A stretch of 64,000 bases of DNA from Grammothele lineata (GCA_002150815.3 NDFF03000399.1:3568-67567), one strand, 5' to 3'; shown: positions 10,690 to 24,199, counted from the first letter of the stretch. The notes: a model not told the origin generated them from the letters alone. A program made the numbers and translations.

Positions 10690-11480
10690 TTTAGCCCAAT
10701 CACCTCGGGCGCGCTCCTCGAGTACAAAATTCACCCCTCACGCTCGCCCAGTATTCTGCACGGTCCTCGCTGTAAGCCTCCGATGGTACCCTTTTCCACG
10801 TCATCAAACACGCGCTGCGCATGCACGAAATGCAACTGCGCGACAGCTACGGAAGCCTCGCGCACCAGAGCGCGTTCGTGGTACGTGAATGATTGCGGCG
10901 AAGCACTGCGCTACGCTTCTCACGGCATTCACGAACGTTGCGGTGTGAATCAAGACGTTCGTACCTGGAGGTACGTACCTACAAATACACGCGTCAGCGG
11001 AATGACAATGAAGGAGAGGATTAGCAAAACGTACGATGATCCGGCAACGAGCCCGCCTCGGCTAGATGTGACTGAGAATCGGAGGGGAGAAGGACGCTCT
11101 AAGCCGTAAGTTCACAGCAAGGTTGAGACGTCAGCACGCGGAGCCTGGAGGGACGGGAGAACGCTCACATTCGTATACGCGTGTGACACGGTACGAGCGT
11201 GGTCCAGTCGGGCGATACCCTCGGGGACAGGACCACCATATCTCCGCCTTCAGGCGTGCGAGTGCGTTGGGACGAACGAGAAGAGGGATGGTACGGATGC
11301 GGACCAGTGTCCGCACCCCGATCAACGTCGAGATTGAGCCCTTTACGAGGTGTATAGCCAAGACTTGTAGGGCAAGAGAGCAGCTTCGTCATTCTGCATC
11401 AAGAATAACGCGTGTTAGCAAGTATCTTGCAGAGAAACGTTAAGGAAGCGCACGGACAAGGATGGCGAGTTCTTGAGCTG
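10690..11480 (-). pseudogene. decayed cytochrome P450, C-terminal half (relic A)
   Basis: On the minus strand a fragment reads NFVLEERARGDWA, matching the extreme C-terminus of the intact P450 at 14673-17108 (VVLEERARGD). About 500 bases further on, LLVRPNALARLKAEIWWSCP matches LLARPDALARLEEEVLRFYP of the same protein. Between them only scattered matches remain, for example around the exon/intron boundary near 11041-11110. Stops and frame changes are frequent and no continuous frame survives. It lies between two F-box-like genes, like a dead copy of the intact P450. Confidence 0.6.
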
Positions 11481-12936
11481 TGTACGAAAGCGCTGAGAGG
11501 AGTGCGGGCGAGTACCAGACAACAAGCTGGAACGTGATGAAGTTGGCACTCGTAGGGATGTGTGAGGTACGATGCGAGCCAGAGAGGTGTAAGAACTTCG
11601 AGGATTGTAACGCGCGTGAGTGCGGACCGGCGAGTAAGTGTGACGTGTCGAGCTGAGTGAACCTCTCGAGTAGTCTGTGAGCGGGTTTGGTCGTCTCCTT
11701 TGGAGGCCCCTGTCACTGCGTAGCCTGTAATCATGTAATCAGCATGCGTACGCGAGGCGCATCGACGAGAAGACTTGGTTGAACAAAATCGTTCTCAAGT
11801 TAGCCTCGAAGCGGCGGGTCGTACGCGATGTCCTCGGAGGACCATTGCTGCAGTGACATCCAGCACGGTAGCCAGAGTGGCTTGTACAGGAACATGCCCT
11901 CGGCATGTCGCGCGTTCTCCGAGCCCGTGTGCAATTTCCAGCCGACAGGCGAGACCTTTGTGACCCGGCCGTTCCCCAACATGCGAAATGAGAAGGACGT
12001 AGAGGAAGACTTACTTGGTTCGTTCCACAGACTACGTTGTCGCAAGAGCGAGGCGGCAGCGGATAGTTAATGGATGGATAACTCGCTTGGGCCCGGAATA
12101 CATGCCCCGAACACGCCGACGGAGGATGTGCACCGGGGTACCGTGAAGCGCGACTATCCTTTCAGTCTCGGTCCAAGTTGCGCAGTCGAAGGAGCCTACA
12201 TGGCGGGGAGAAATGTGAGCACAACGCGGATGGAAACGATACGCTGAAGCAGAGGTGGGGCGGACATGATGCCGGATACGAGCCGACACTTATACAGTCG
12301 GAGCACGGGAGGTGGTTGGACAGGCGTTAACGAGTAGACTGAGCATAGGCCGTATTGCTTTTCGCATGCACCATCAAGGTTTCAAGGAAACTGGATCCCA
12401 GCGCGCACAACCCTTCCACTGCCGCCTCCGGAGTGCCAGCCTGCCCGGGAGGGATTTGCGCCCCATCCTATCGTACGACAAGGGCGAGGGGAACTCACGA
12501 AGTCATTTCAGGGGCGACTCTCCACTGCGGTAGCGACGTTTATGTCCCAGATGTATGAGAACCTGTCCGGACCTACAGCACGCAAAATCCTGATCAGAGC
12601 GCAACCTGAGAGCGAGTGGGAGGATACCTCACCAATGCCATGCAGCACATATTGGTCTGCTACGTATGGTTCGCGCATTATCGGCTACTTCAAAGCGCTG
12701 CGGTGCTTTGCGCCAGAGAGACCGCTGGGAACCGGGGTAGGGCAAGCGCGATGGAAGGTTGAGAGACAGAGGACGGCAGACGAAGGGCGCGCTGCCCTGT
12801 GGGGAGTGGATTACGTAACTATTCGGTAGAGGGTTAGGGTCAGCTCTTCGGAAGGACCGTCGGTATCGTCGCCGCGATCCCTCGCCTTCGTTCGTCCAAC
12901 GCGTTCGACTTGCACTAGTCCATTCGCCACGCTGCC
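11481..12936. other. gene-poor stretch
   Basis: I recognise no protein. The first few hundred bases may still be P450-derived but similarity is too weak to claim. The last part precedes the start of the third F-box-like gene and should include its promoter. Confidence 0.4.
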
Positions 12937-14483
12937 ATGTCTGACTTCCCCGAGCTTCCGACTGAGATCTGGATGGATGTCGCCTCCCGCGCCAGAGTCA
13001 GGGATCTCCCCGCACTGTGCCTCGTCAACCGCTTCCTCAACGAGATATGCACGCCGCTCCTGTATCACTCTATCCGTCTCACCAGTCAGTCTCAGGCATG
13101 CGCACTTGTGTGCCCTCATACTGCACCACGTCCTTCGGGTCCGTTCGATTCATTCAAAGGGCATATCCCTTCTCGAACGCATGCCAACCTCATCACGCAC
13201 CTGCGGATCCAACCTTCCCTCGTGTACTCATGGTTTGAGCCTTTCCACCCCGCCAACTGGATTGCTGCTGTACTCCCCCAGTTCGTTAGCCTTATGACGT
13301 TTTTCTGGAAGAGCCGGTTCCCAGAGGGTGAAGACGTCTTCCTCTCCGCTCTCATATGTCACCCACACCCGCTGTTGCATACTATCAGCATGCAATATGA
13401 CGAGAAATTGGAGGCTGTGCTACCCCGAGGCGACCATGAAGAAGCAGATATCCACGACATCGACTACGCTCAAACTGTTCCCGCTCTTCGCCATTTGAAA
13501 CTAGATTGCTTCCATGTATCAGCTCATATCCCCAAGCTGCTCGCCGCGATTGCGCCCAACCTCCAAACGCTCTCTCTCCCTACAGTACCCGCAGAATGTC
13601 TGCAGATCCTCCTTCCCCCGTCTCCAGCTACTGCCTTTACTGCCCTTCGGCATCTGACCTTGAGTAGTCATGCAGTTACCGAGAATCCCCTCTCCCACCA
13701 TCCGTACCTACGCTTCCTGACGATCGCAGACTCCCGAGTGTGCGCTCTCCCAGTACATGACGCCTATCCCGCAGTGGAGGAGCTCGCGTGCACCTCCGTC
13801 AATCTCTACGGCCTACTTCCAGCGCATTCACCCCATCCCCGCCCGGTTCACTCCATATATCTCAACGGCGTTCGCTGGCCAGACTCCGTCGACAACAGCA
13901 TCTATGACATACAGATTCAAGTCGTCTATGAGGCCTTACATGAACTCCTCAAGCACAGACTTCCAGCCTTAGCACATTCAGCCGTTCTAGTCCGTACCCT
14001 GGCCTTCTGTGCTGAATGGACGGACTACACGATCATCCCTCGTACCGTCACGATCCTCAAGCCTCTAGAGCGGCTGGAGATATTCATCAGCGAGGAGCCG
14101 AGTGCGGTGCGTGCGTCCTGTGTTTACCGGAAGATCGAGACTGATTTGCTCTTTCCATATTCCAGGTAAACCTGAAAGCTTTCATGTTATCGGTGCTAGA
14201 ATCCGCGCCGCTCCTCCACACGTTCTTGGTTACTAAAGGCCCACCAGGTAGCCGGCCGCGCATACTAGAGAATGTAGCACAGCCCGGACCCGTCGCTCCT
14301 GACGCTGGCCAGCATCACGAGACAGAACGTCTCGCGAATGACATATCTGCGCAGCGAGAGCTGCTGTCTGCGTTCAGACAGTATGCTCAGGAAGGGAATC
14401 TTAGACGGGTTGCATTCACGACGAGGATCGAGTGGTTTTGGGACGCACCGGACGGTTGGCGATATGTGGAGATGGACGACTGA
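12937..14483 (+). CDS. F-box-like protein, paralogue 3
   Basis: Predicted 495-aa protein, exons 12937-14106 and 14166-14483, with a phase-0 intron of 59 nt. The F-box-like start ELPTEIWMDVASRARVRDLP is followed by ALCLVNRFLNEICTPLLYHS, almost the same as paralogue 1 (CTPLLYHSIRL in both). LRR-like leucine patterns recur (LRHLKLDCF, LQTLSLPTV, LRHLTLSS). Exon 2 opens VNLKAFMLSVLESAPLLHTF, closely matching paralogue 1, and both proteins end in a W-D-A-x-x-G-W block followed by MDD. Paralogues 1 and 3 are closer to each other than to 2. Likely role: substrate-binding adaptor of an SCF ubiquitin ligase, by family analogy only. Confidence 0.8.
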
Positions 14484-14672
14484 GGGGCGTTGGACGGTCT
14501 TGGACGTGGCGTTGCTTCGGCCGCGCTGCTGCCTAAGTCTGGTAGGGGCTCGTCATTCCAGCTCCTTCTTGTCCATCCATGGCCGCTCCAAGATGCGCGC
14601 GTTCTCGCTGCAGAGCGGACGCTCGCGACTTGACTCGACGACTCTCATTGCATTCAACCATAAGACTTCAAA

Positions 14673-17108
14673 TCAATCGCCCCTCGCGCGCTCCTCCAAC
14701 ACGACCCTCACCCTCCCCCTCACACTCACGAAGAAGTCCTTATACTCCCTCTCGTAATCGTCCCACCACTCTTCGACGCTGACGTCCTCGCGCGCCCTGC
14801 GCACGCGGAAGCGCTGCAAGAGCGCAACAACAACGACCCGGATCTCGTGCAGCGCGAGCTGCTTCCCGACGCAGTTGAACGGCCCGTAGGAGAACGGGAT
14901 GAACGCGCCCTCGTTGTGCACGAACGGCCCGCCGCCGAGCGTCTTCGCTGCTTCCTCCGCGTCGGTGGAGGACGGGGAGATGAGCCAGCGCTCTGGGAGG
15001 AAGCGTGTCGAGTGCGGGGAAAAGTTCGCGGGGGAGCGGTGCATGCTGAAGGCGTGAATCCATACGTTTGTACCAGGGGGCACGTAACTACGAGCGAGCG
15101 CGTCAGCGGCCGACCAATATCAGGGTAGAGAAAACGCGGGACTTACATCGAGCCGGCGGCCAGCCCGGGGCCCGCGGGATCGGCTTGGCGCTGCGTACAA
15201 CTTGGAACGGGAGGGAAGACCCGAAGAGTCTCGTTTCTGTAGTAGATAGTGAGTCTGGGATATCGCGCGGGGAGATGGACGACTACATACATGCACGCAT
15301 TCAACCAAACCATCTGCTTATGCTCGCGCGGGTCCGTCGGGTCCTCGCCCGGCGGATAGAAGCGCAGAACCTCTTCCTCGAGGCGTGCAAGCGCGTCGGG
15401 ACGGGCGAGAAGACAGACGAACAGGGACGCGAGCGCGGACGAGCTCGTGTCCGCGCCCGCAACCATCGCGAGCACGCCGTCTTCTACGAGTTGGAGAGTT
15501 GGCGCGGGGGGTGACGACGGCATGTCTTCGTTGTTCTGCATTAGAATGTGCAGACGTGAGAGGAGAAACGGTAGAGTAATGAGAAGAGAGCGCACGAGAT
15601 AGTGGAACAGGTCGCGCGACTCAGAGCCTCGCGCGATACGGGCACGCGCGAGCGCCTCGCAGCCGCTCTTGAAGATTTGGATGGGCTTGACGACCGCGGG
15701 GATATGTCCGAGGTACGTGCCGAGCCATGGGAGGTGCGAGAGGAACGTCGAGAGGCTAGTGGGTAACGCGCGTCAGTGCGATTCGGAGAGTGGGAACGAA
15801 GAAGCGTACGCGTTGGCTTCTTCGAGGATCGACCAGAAGTTAACCTTATCGTCTCCGCGGAGTAGCTCTGACCCGCCGCCGAATCTACCAGTACACGGTC
15901 AGTGCGCGGGCGCGAACCCAAATAAAGAAGAAACGTACGCCATGTCTGACATATGATCATACCTGATGACGTGAATCACGTTAGCTGACGCGCCTGCATC
16001 GAAGGACGATAGAGAACATACGCAAACTTATCAAACCACTTGTCCAACACGACCTCTCCCTCCTGCTCGCCGACCTTCTCGACGAGCAGCCGCGTGCGCG
16101 CAGCCACCAGCGGCTCGTACTCCTTCACCGCGGCGTTCGAGAGCCCGCGCGCCCAGGGGCGCCGCCGTGCGAGGTGCGTCGAGTGGTCTTGGAGCGCGAT
16201 CATCGTTTGGATATTGGGGCCGAGTAGGCGGCCGAAGAAGTCTGTATCGCAGAGGATGAACGTTAGTGCTGTACATAGATGGGTAATGATCGGGTGCCAT
16301 GAAGCTTAGACGAGCAACGAGCGTCCCTAGGTGAATTCGCACTCCCAGTGGCAGAGAACGTAGGTACCAACAAAGAATCGTGGTATGGGACACGCGTGAC
16401 GTTGCCATTTACGTCGCGCGCCCTCCACATGCCTCGTTCATCTTGACGTATACGCTCTCCAGCGACGCGCGCGAGACCACGAACCCAGCCGTTCCCAACA
16501 AGTTAGAGAAAGGAAGCAGGAAGAGACTCACGAGGGCCTTTGCGCAAACCATGCGGCCCGAGAAGCGTCGGTACGGCCGCAGGGTCGCATATCGAGAGCT
16601 CGTTCGGGCCTGCAAAAAAACACGCGTCAGCGCGTGATCGAACACGACTACACGGGGAGGACGCACCGATGCGCACGACGTCAGATCGGTACCGTTCGTG
16701 TAGACTCTGAATGTACACATGATGATTGCCCGTCGTCCCAAGCGCAGCTGTGTACAGCTTCGAGATCTTGCAAAGCGTCGGTCCGGGGTAGCGCGCGAGG
16801 GGGTGGAAGGGCGAAAGACGATAGAGAGTGATAGAGATCGCGAGGACGACGAGATGGATAGGGAGTGAGACCGCGTATGCGGCGCCTGTGGGAGTAGGAT
16901 GCGCGCTGGCAATGAAAAGCGGGGGAAGGAGAAGGAGACTGAAGTGAACGAGGAAGGAGTAGGACTCGTGTTTGCGGAAAACTTGGTGCGTGGCCTAATG
17001 CTCGGAATGAAAACCGAGCGGAAAAACGAAAAAAGAAAGACTCACAATAGCAGCCAGAGCACTCATTAGGTAGAGATTCCACACAGCATGAGGTGGGTGC
17101 CCGTCCAT
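14673..17108 (-). CDS. cytochrome P450 monooxygenase, intact
   Basis: Haem-thiolate monooxygenase; substrate unknown. Exons on the minus strand: 17046-17108, 16667-16994, 16532-16609, 16022-16241, 15939-15962, 15810-15884, 15596-15755, 15291-15535, 15147-15236, 14673-15087. All nine introns are GT-AG and every junction keeps frame (565 aa); one exon is only 24 nt and one intron is 290 nt. The N-terminus has hydrophobic segments for the ER membrane, then the proline hinge LARYPGPTLCKISKLY. The I-helix reads AGADTSS (about 341-347), the ExxR motif ETLR (about 400-403), the PERF-like motif PERW (about 459-462), and the haem loop FSYGPFNCVGKQ with the cysteine ligand near residue 500. All catalytic landmarks are present, unlike the many P450 relics downstream, which derive from the same or a close family. 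A TATA-like TATATAAG lies near 17172. Confidence 0.9.
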
Positions 17109-20100
17109 CTCGCAGGAAAAGGGCTGGACAGAGGGAGCGGGGAGATGGCGTCGTCGCATGCAGAGCGAGGGTATATAAGACAACCGAGAGCGTCGCCGCG
17201 AAACGTAACTGAGTCGGCCTTCACCGGACAAGACTAGGGCTGTTTCAAATCAGACTTTCCATTTGAATGGCGACCCGAGGGGCGCGACATTGCCCCCACG
17301 AGTTCTTCTGCCGTGATTCGTGCTTAGCGAGGACGAAACCCGGCGCGTGGCGATACCCGCTCAGGATAGCGTGCGGGTTGTCGTACGGATCGGTGAAAGG
17401 ACAAGGGTCGGTAACGGGTGTGCGCGACGCCCGGTAATGGGTGAGACGGTCGAGGAAGGAGGCCCGTCCGATGCGAACGCGTCATTATGGAGCATAGCCG
17501 GGTGGAGGAGTTGGAGAAACGGAGACACAGCGTAGACCACGGTGGGCGAGGAGAGAGGGTGAGTCGGGCAGTCGGAGCGCTGGCGGATGTGCTGTCTTCC
17601 GAGGCCGAGTGGGAAGAAGGGAGAGAGGGGATGATCAGCGAAGGCTGCGGGCGCTGTCGTAAACAGGCGGGTGAACGGTTGATCAGCGGGAAAGAAGCCG
17701 TTCGAGGCACTCGTCGCTGTCGATGGACGGGCGTCTAGATTGCCTTTTCCGCTAGCCGTGATCTCCGGAGTCGAACGCGTCTCCTACTTATCCTCTAGCT
17801 CCCGTCATCTTCATTCTTCCGCAGCTGCGACTGTTCTCATGACACGCTCTTCTAGGACTTTGAAACTGAGTATCAGTGGGCTAGTTGTGCTTATGCGCCA
17901 TTCCTCTGCCATTCGACCGGTTTTCACGGCCGATCATCATGGATCAGTCTTTAACTGTACGGACTAAATGTCGCTTGCGGACGCTCGAGTCAAAAGGCCT
18001 CCGACTCTATCGCGGTGGAAGCTCTTCCGCGAGTGGCATGTGTTTCTGCAAGTGCTTTGGGGCTTTTGTCGTACTTACCTGTTCCCGTCCTTTCGCACGT
18101 TCTCCTTCCAGCTACTGTCCACCGTCGAGTCTCACTCGCATTTGACTCGCATCCGTCCCGACTCACAGCTTTGAGTGTTGATTTCCCCACTCGCTCTTGT
18201 GCCCACTTTGACGACACCTTTCCAGGTTTCATGGCGCGATATAGTCGTGAGGCTGTGCTGTCTCACTCACTCAGGCACCCGAATGGTTATCGGTGCCTGG
18301 GTTCTTCTATCCTCGGGTATGTTGGCTGCACTGTACAACCCGTCTCTTATATCCTCTCTCATATCCGTTCCTGGTATCCCCACCACGTTCTGCGCGGAAA
18401 GATTGCGGAACATGGCAGCGCCGCCGCTGTTCGACACCGCCATCCATAGCTTGCTCCGTCCGTACGGCTCTGGCACGCTATACCCCTCCATTCTCAAGTC
18501 ACGCCGGTACGGCGCAGCGGCCCACCTGATTGAAAGATCATTCTAGTTCATGCGGTAGATTCACAGTCGCGGGTTCTGCGACACGTTAGACGGGCATACT
18601 CAAACCCCGCTAGGATCCCGCTTGTCGCGCATCCGTTCCACAAGCTCGTGCGACCAGCGACCGATCAGAGTGCTCGCACCACTCGTCGAACCAGGCACGA
18701 TCCGCTGTGGGCTCCAAGTAAGCTTGTTCTTGGCATTCAGTCAGCGTACAGACGCGTGACGTATCGTCGCTGCACAAGCTAAGGTTGGGGCGGCTCGCAG
18801 CGCTCGTCTTCGACAGCTTTCGTGGCTGCTTTGTGGTACGTAATCACGAATCACTGGTGGCCGACATTCATCTTAGCTTATTCAGCCCGACTTCCGTTGT
18901 TTGCGCGTTTTCGCGCGGGTGAGGTATGAGATGGCTCTCCAAACCGAAACGCCTTTAGGAGTTACGCTACGTTCAGCGACCCCGCGATTCCCTCGAGTCT
19001 GTTCCCCCAAACTAATCATCGCACTCAAGGAACTCACGCTCAGTGAAGCAATGCACGCGCACCGTTACGGAGAACCTACACGAACATATCCAGACACCTC
19101 AGGCCTTCGCATCATCGATCTCGATACACCCCAAAGGCCTTGCCGCCAAGTTACTCATCGCCTTTCGTAGGCGCGTACCACGCGAATCACGCGAGTCTGA
19201 CCCTTGGCATCGTCGCGGAGAACCACTCACGCATCGAGCGCATCCTCAATTGAATGATGGGCTACATCAGCTCGTTATGCACGTTGTGAACGTCTTCTAG
19301 AGCGGTGTTTTATTCAGGGTGATACTCACTAAGGCCGTCGGCTGCTCCTCCGATCAACGTCCACTCGTACGTTCTCCCCCTCCGCCTCCCCGACCCGAGG
19401 CTCCTTCGGCCGCTGCTGCCATCTTTTCTACTTCCCCCAACGCTGACACGAATCGCCCCGAACATGGTAGGCCCCTGGTCATCCCGCACCCTTAGAGCAC
19501 TCATCTTTGACGTGATATCGCCGTGCGACGCAATCCGTACGGGCCCACGGCCACGGCCACGCCCGCGAGAGCGTGACCCTCGTCTTTCATTCCCACATCC
19601 GTGTCCGTGTCTGTGTCCGTGTCCAAGAGCGCGAGCGGGCGGGATTCCATTAATTATCGAACCGATGGGCTCGTCGAAGCCTGTCCCAGAGGGCCGTCTC
19701 GTCTTCTAGCGGCCGTTCGTCGCACCTAGGAATGTGGCGGCGTTCGTCGAAACTTTGGACTCTCGATCCGCCCGCCGCGAACGCGAACTCTCTGCAACGC
19801 GCACGTTACCAAGGAAAATAGTCAGAAAATGTTTGTAACATGATAGCCAGGTGGAGGATCTACAGTTGCGTGCTAGCGGCCGATCAATCATCTTCTGTCT
19901 CCACCGACCCGATTCCGTTCTCAATCATGACGATCGAGAGGACCGATCTATCCTGTCCATCCTGTCCATCCTCCCATGTTTCCGGCGACTCTGCTCGTTC
20001 GCGGTGCCGGGTGTCACGCCTCATTACAGTGCTAACCGCAGTGGGGGATTTCAGCCCAACTAGTCTTGTGTCGATCAAGGACGCGGGATTCTCTAGTCTT

Positions 20101-20942
20101 CTACATTGAGAAATGAGGGTCTAGCTACCGTTACAGGAGATTGAATCCCCGTCATCGGCGCGCATTACTCTAGAAGTACTTAAACTCCGAGCTGTGGCGA
20201 GTAACGCATGAACAATACGCAGCATTCGCATGAGTTGGCAGTTGCCATCATTGAGAAGGGGAATCCAGTGCCCCATGCGCCGTTTCGCCCCGGTACAAGT
20301 TAATGCGTAGTCGGGCTACAAGATCTATAGCGGCGACGAAGCTCTCAGCGCAAGCGACTGAAACGCGACAAAGGATCTATACAACACGAGCGTGCGAAGA
20401 AGCGATGCATCCTTGAAGACATTGACAGCACACGGACCAAGATAGGCAACTATTTGTAGAAAGAGGACTCGGACGTACACAGCCACTTTCTCAACCCGTT
20501 CGCCCTCAAGAGTACCGGGTCTATCCTCGGGTCCCTATTAGACAGCTCATTCGGCCCTATGCATCCAACTTGCACGTACACCCGTCAGCCCTCCGCATCT
20601 CGCTTCCCCACGCCCATCAAGTAGACACGTACCGATCCTAACAACCTCCGACCCACACCGCTCATGTAACCGGATTTCTCACCCCCGCGCGTAGTCGTGT
20701 GCGGTCGAACGACGATATCACGATACGCCAAATCTGCCCAACGGTAGCGTCCATCCTCGCTCGCGCGTCCTCGCATTGAACGCCGCAGTCGCGGCGTGGC
20801 TATTTGTGTAGCACACAGTGAGCGCAGAACACCTGGGATTCCTTTGGGAGGGGATCACAGCTACCGTCGACGGTGGACCGCCGGCGCGCTACAAGATCCA
20901 GAGTGTTCAGCAGAGGCATTGTGGTAGTAGGGTGATATGACG
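17109..20942. other. long stretch without a supportable gene
   Basis: I find no continuous frame with recognisable motifs on either strand. Small ORFs exist but have no family features and no plausible splicing. A GC-rich simple repeat (CACGGCCACGGCCACGCC, then GTCCGTGTCTGTGTCCGTG) lies near 19545-19625. The TATA-like sequence near 17172 belongs to the P450 promoter or to an unknown plus-strand transcript. Confidence 0.4.
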
Positions 20943-23620
20943 ACTCACAGTCTCTACCCCGTTCCTCCAGAACGACCCTGACCCTGCCCCGCACGTTCAC
21001 GGAATATCAGCATGAATACACCTGCTCGCACGCTCGCAACAACTTCCCCGCCTCGCCTCCACCTTCCGTCCCGGTCCCGCTCTCCCGCGCGAGCGAGAGG
21101 CTAGCACTCGTTCCAGAAAGCCTCGGGCGGGGCGCAGTGCGTGCTGTACGCGTTCATTCAGATGTTGGTCCCTGGGGGTATGCAGCTGGGTGTATGCGCG
21201 TCACCGCCAGCGACTGTGGGATCCGAGCGGAGAGGGAGAGAGAGGAACATATATTAAGTCAACGGCGAGCCCTGGGCACGCGCCGTGGGAGTAAGAGACG
21301 TAGTCAGGACTTCGTTCCTGTCTGCATACAGATTCAGCGGCGTGCAACGTACAGCCGAGGGGACGGAACTCACATTAATGCGACCAACTACACCATCTTC
21401 CGTGCGGGAGGGGAGACACGCAGGAAACGGGCTGAGCGCAGAGGCGAGCTGCAGGGGCAGAGGCAGGCCGAAAGAGGGCGCGAATGAGTGGATGGGAAGG
21501 TGTGACGAGGAAAAGGGAAGAGAACAGGGCGGGGGGAGGGAAGGGCACGTACGAGGACCGACAGAGATCGCGCGCGAGGTAGGCGCGGGTCGGAGGCCCT
21601 CTCTGCGGGCGAGGCGGGTGTTGATTTCCCCCAAGTGGAGACGGGGACGTGGCAGAGGCAGAGGCCGAGCTAGGAGACGTCCGCAAGGAGCGTCGAGAGC
21701 CTGCGGGCGTGTCAGCATAGCATAGCGCGGGGGAGAGGAGAGGGACTACAGGCGCACTTACGCGTCCGGGTTGGAGTCTTCGGGCATTGCCCAAACGCTG
21801 ACGTCACCGTGAGAGCGCGTCTTCGTTTCCCTGCGCGGATACGAGTAAGTGAAGGGTGTGACGGGCGAAAGGGAAGGGAGATGGGTGCGGAGAGGGACGG
21901 GCACGTACGGGTTAGTGGAAGAGGACGTGCGCGGCTCACCGCGTGCAAGGCAAGCACGCGTGAAGCCCTCTCAGAGGGCGTGGAGGGAGCTGATCACCCC
22001 CAAGTGGAGACGGCGACGTGGTCGAGGTAGAGGCCGAGCCATGGGACGTGCACGAGGAACGTCGAGAGCCTGCGGGCGCATAAGCATAGCACAGCGAGAG
22101 AGCGATTAAGGGCGCACTTACGCGTCCGGGTCAAGCCTTCGAGCATCGCCCAGAAGTCGACCCCGTCTTGGGCCCAGAGCACCTCCGGCCCGCTCCCGAG
22201 CCCACAAGCTCCCCGTCCGTCAGCGGCAAGCGCGCACGCGCCCAAACGGGGACCGCGCACGCCTTATCCGACACGAAGTCGAGCCTACTCATGGACGCGT
22301 CAGCTCGTCCACCCCTGCAGGCCAACACACGCGGGGGACTGACCAAGACCACTCAGAACCCGTTAGCTCCGCCTCCGCTTCCTTCTGGAACCTGCTCTGC
22401 TGGCGCCGCCCAGCGTGTCGTCAAGCATCTTGCGCGCGCGGCGTCCGGCGACTCGTATTCTTCGCCTGCGCGCGAGGTGCTTGAACGCGTCTTGCTGTGA
22501 AGTAATCGTAGTATAGCTTGACTCGAGGAACCGGCTAGGGTGTCCTGAGGGGCGTATATGAGTGCGGGTACGGCGAGCGGGAAGGTTGGAAAGAGACGTG
22601 TGAGAGCGGCGAGGGGCTCAGAGGGAGAAGGCAGAACGCGCGACGGGCCCACGCGGGTCAGTAAAGCCGTGCATATAGTGACTACGAGGACCGCCGAGAG
22701 GGCGTACACGTCGATTCTTGCGTCCGCGGCACGGTGTGCCCTGAGCAGGTACGTATGCCCACAAGAGGTTCACGTCTTGCCAGCGGAGCTCTTGAGCGAG
22801 CATATGACGTCATTTAGACTTCGCGCGGCCGAGGTGCGTCTCTCCGCCCTCGACGCTCCTCATTCGCGTACCGTTCCCGTACATTCTGCTCGTGCCAAAC
22901 GTTGAAGCGTCTCCCCGTCAATAGAGTCTCCCTCGCTCCAGGGAGGTCGCTCTACGGGTGACGTTCCGAAGGCGCGCGGTCTCCATTCCCCGAACGCACG
23001 AGGGAAGACATCTGTCGTCGTGCCTTTGCGCGTCCAGGGAAGAAAGCTCAGCCCTGCCCGCTTCCGCAGTCCGTTCGCCCCAAAGACGCCGCTAGCCTAG
23101 TGTCGTGGAGCGACGGCTCACTCCAGCCTATGTTGGGTATCTCGTCGAGCGCGTCAGCCAGCTTCGTACGGACGTTCTAGCGTGAGCCCCCGGGAGGAGA
23201 TTTAAATGCACGTACCAACCCGCGCGACGTGCCACATTTGTCATGCCAAGCCAGCTGTTGGACGCGCATGTGGATCCTGCTCCGCATCTTCGCGCCGACA
23301 GGGAAAGGCTGTTGGGAGTGTGTTGAAAGCGCTTTGGGTACCGTGCAGGCGGACGGAATTGGGTGGGTAGGTACAGCGGGACGGAGAACGCGAGCGCTGA
23401 GAGGTGTGCCGTAAACGCGCAGGGGTGCTTTGCAAGGGGATGCGTGAGCGCGAGGTAAAGCAGCGAGAGCGCAGAGAGCGTGAGGAATATTCGGAAGGTG
23501 TAGGTCTTGTATTTGCGGATTTGACTTGATGTATAGCCTGGAGAGTCGTCAGACCACGCTCATGGACGGACAAGGAAGAAACGGACGGACATACTCGCGA
23601 TGCCCGCAATGGGTACGTTT
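20943..23620 (-). pseudogene. decayed cytochrome P450 (relic B) with internal duplication
   Basis: Minus-strand remnants follow the exon order of the intact P450: C-terminus VRGRVRVVLEER (20943-21000), a PPGT-like block near 21170, the LSTFLVHVPWLGLYL block near 22030-22080, a VDFWAMLEG block near 22140, an EEYESPDAARAR block near 22440, and the hydrophobic N-terminal exon near 23400-23540 (KYKTYTFRIFLTLSALSLL). The LSTFL/DFW segment is present twice, at 21620-21790 and 21990-22160, so part of the gene was tandemly duplicated before or during decay. Frames are broken throughout. I see no haem-loop cysteine motif. Confidence 0.6.
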
Positions 23621-24199
23621 CGTGCGTTCGAGAGGGAGTGAAAGTCTATCTCCCTTTTGTTGGAGGAACGGAGAGTTCACCGTCGTGCGAGCGAGCGATC
23701 GGGCGAGAGGACGCGGGCCACAGCCGCGAGCGCACACCGCGCAGATCTCGTGCCTATGTCCGCGCGCACCCAAGAAGCGAAGCTGAGTCAATTTCAGAAT
23801 GGGTGGATAACCTAGGCCTGGTGGTACAGGTGCGCGAAGAGCCTGGAGCGCACACGACGCGTCTTGATTCTTGATAAATCCGTTCGGTGATACGGCCGGG
23901 CACGCTCGCGGCGGCACGATTCGCTGTGGGACGTGGCACGCATTCGTGATGTATGAGCTCAAGGTCTGCGAGTGGGTGGTTGTGACGTCGTGCTCGTGCG
24001 GCGGGGCGGGGGGGATCGGAAAACATCGAGGTCGAGTCCAGCTGAGAGCGATACGGCTTTCGTCTGGTGTACGTCCCAGAGCTCGCTGCCGCGCGAGGAC
24101 AAACGAGTATCTGTCAAAGAGAATGAGTGAGAGAGATTCAAGATAATCAGGGGGAAACAGACGTGGCCGTACCACTGGCCGGGGGCTCAGGGAGGGCCG

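Noticed and set aside
16242..16531. An extra small exon in the P450 gene within its longest intron
   Set aside because: Possible GT-AG mini-exons break the frame, while joining 16532 directly to 16241 keeps it.
2091..17108. A terpenoid biosynthetic cluster (FPP synthase plus P450)
   Set aside because: No terpene cyclase, transferase or regulator is nearby; FPP synthase is single-copy housekeeping, and Hsp60 and F-box-like genes intervene.
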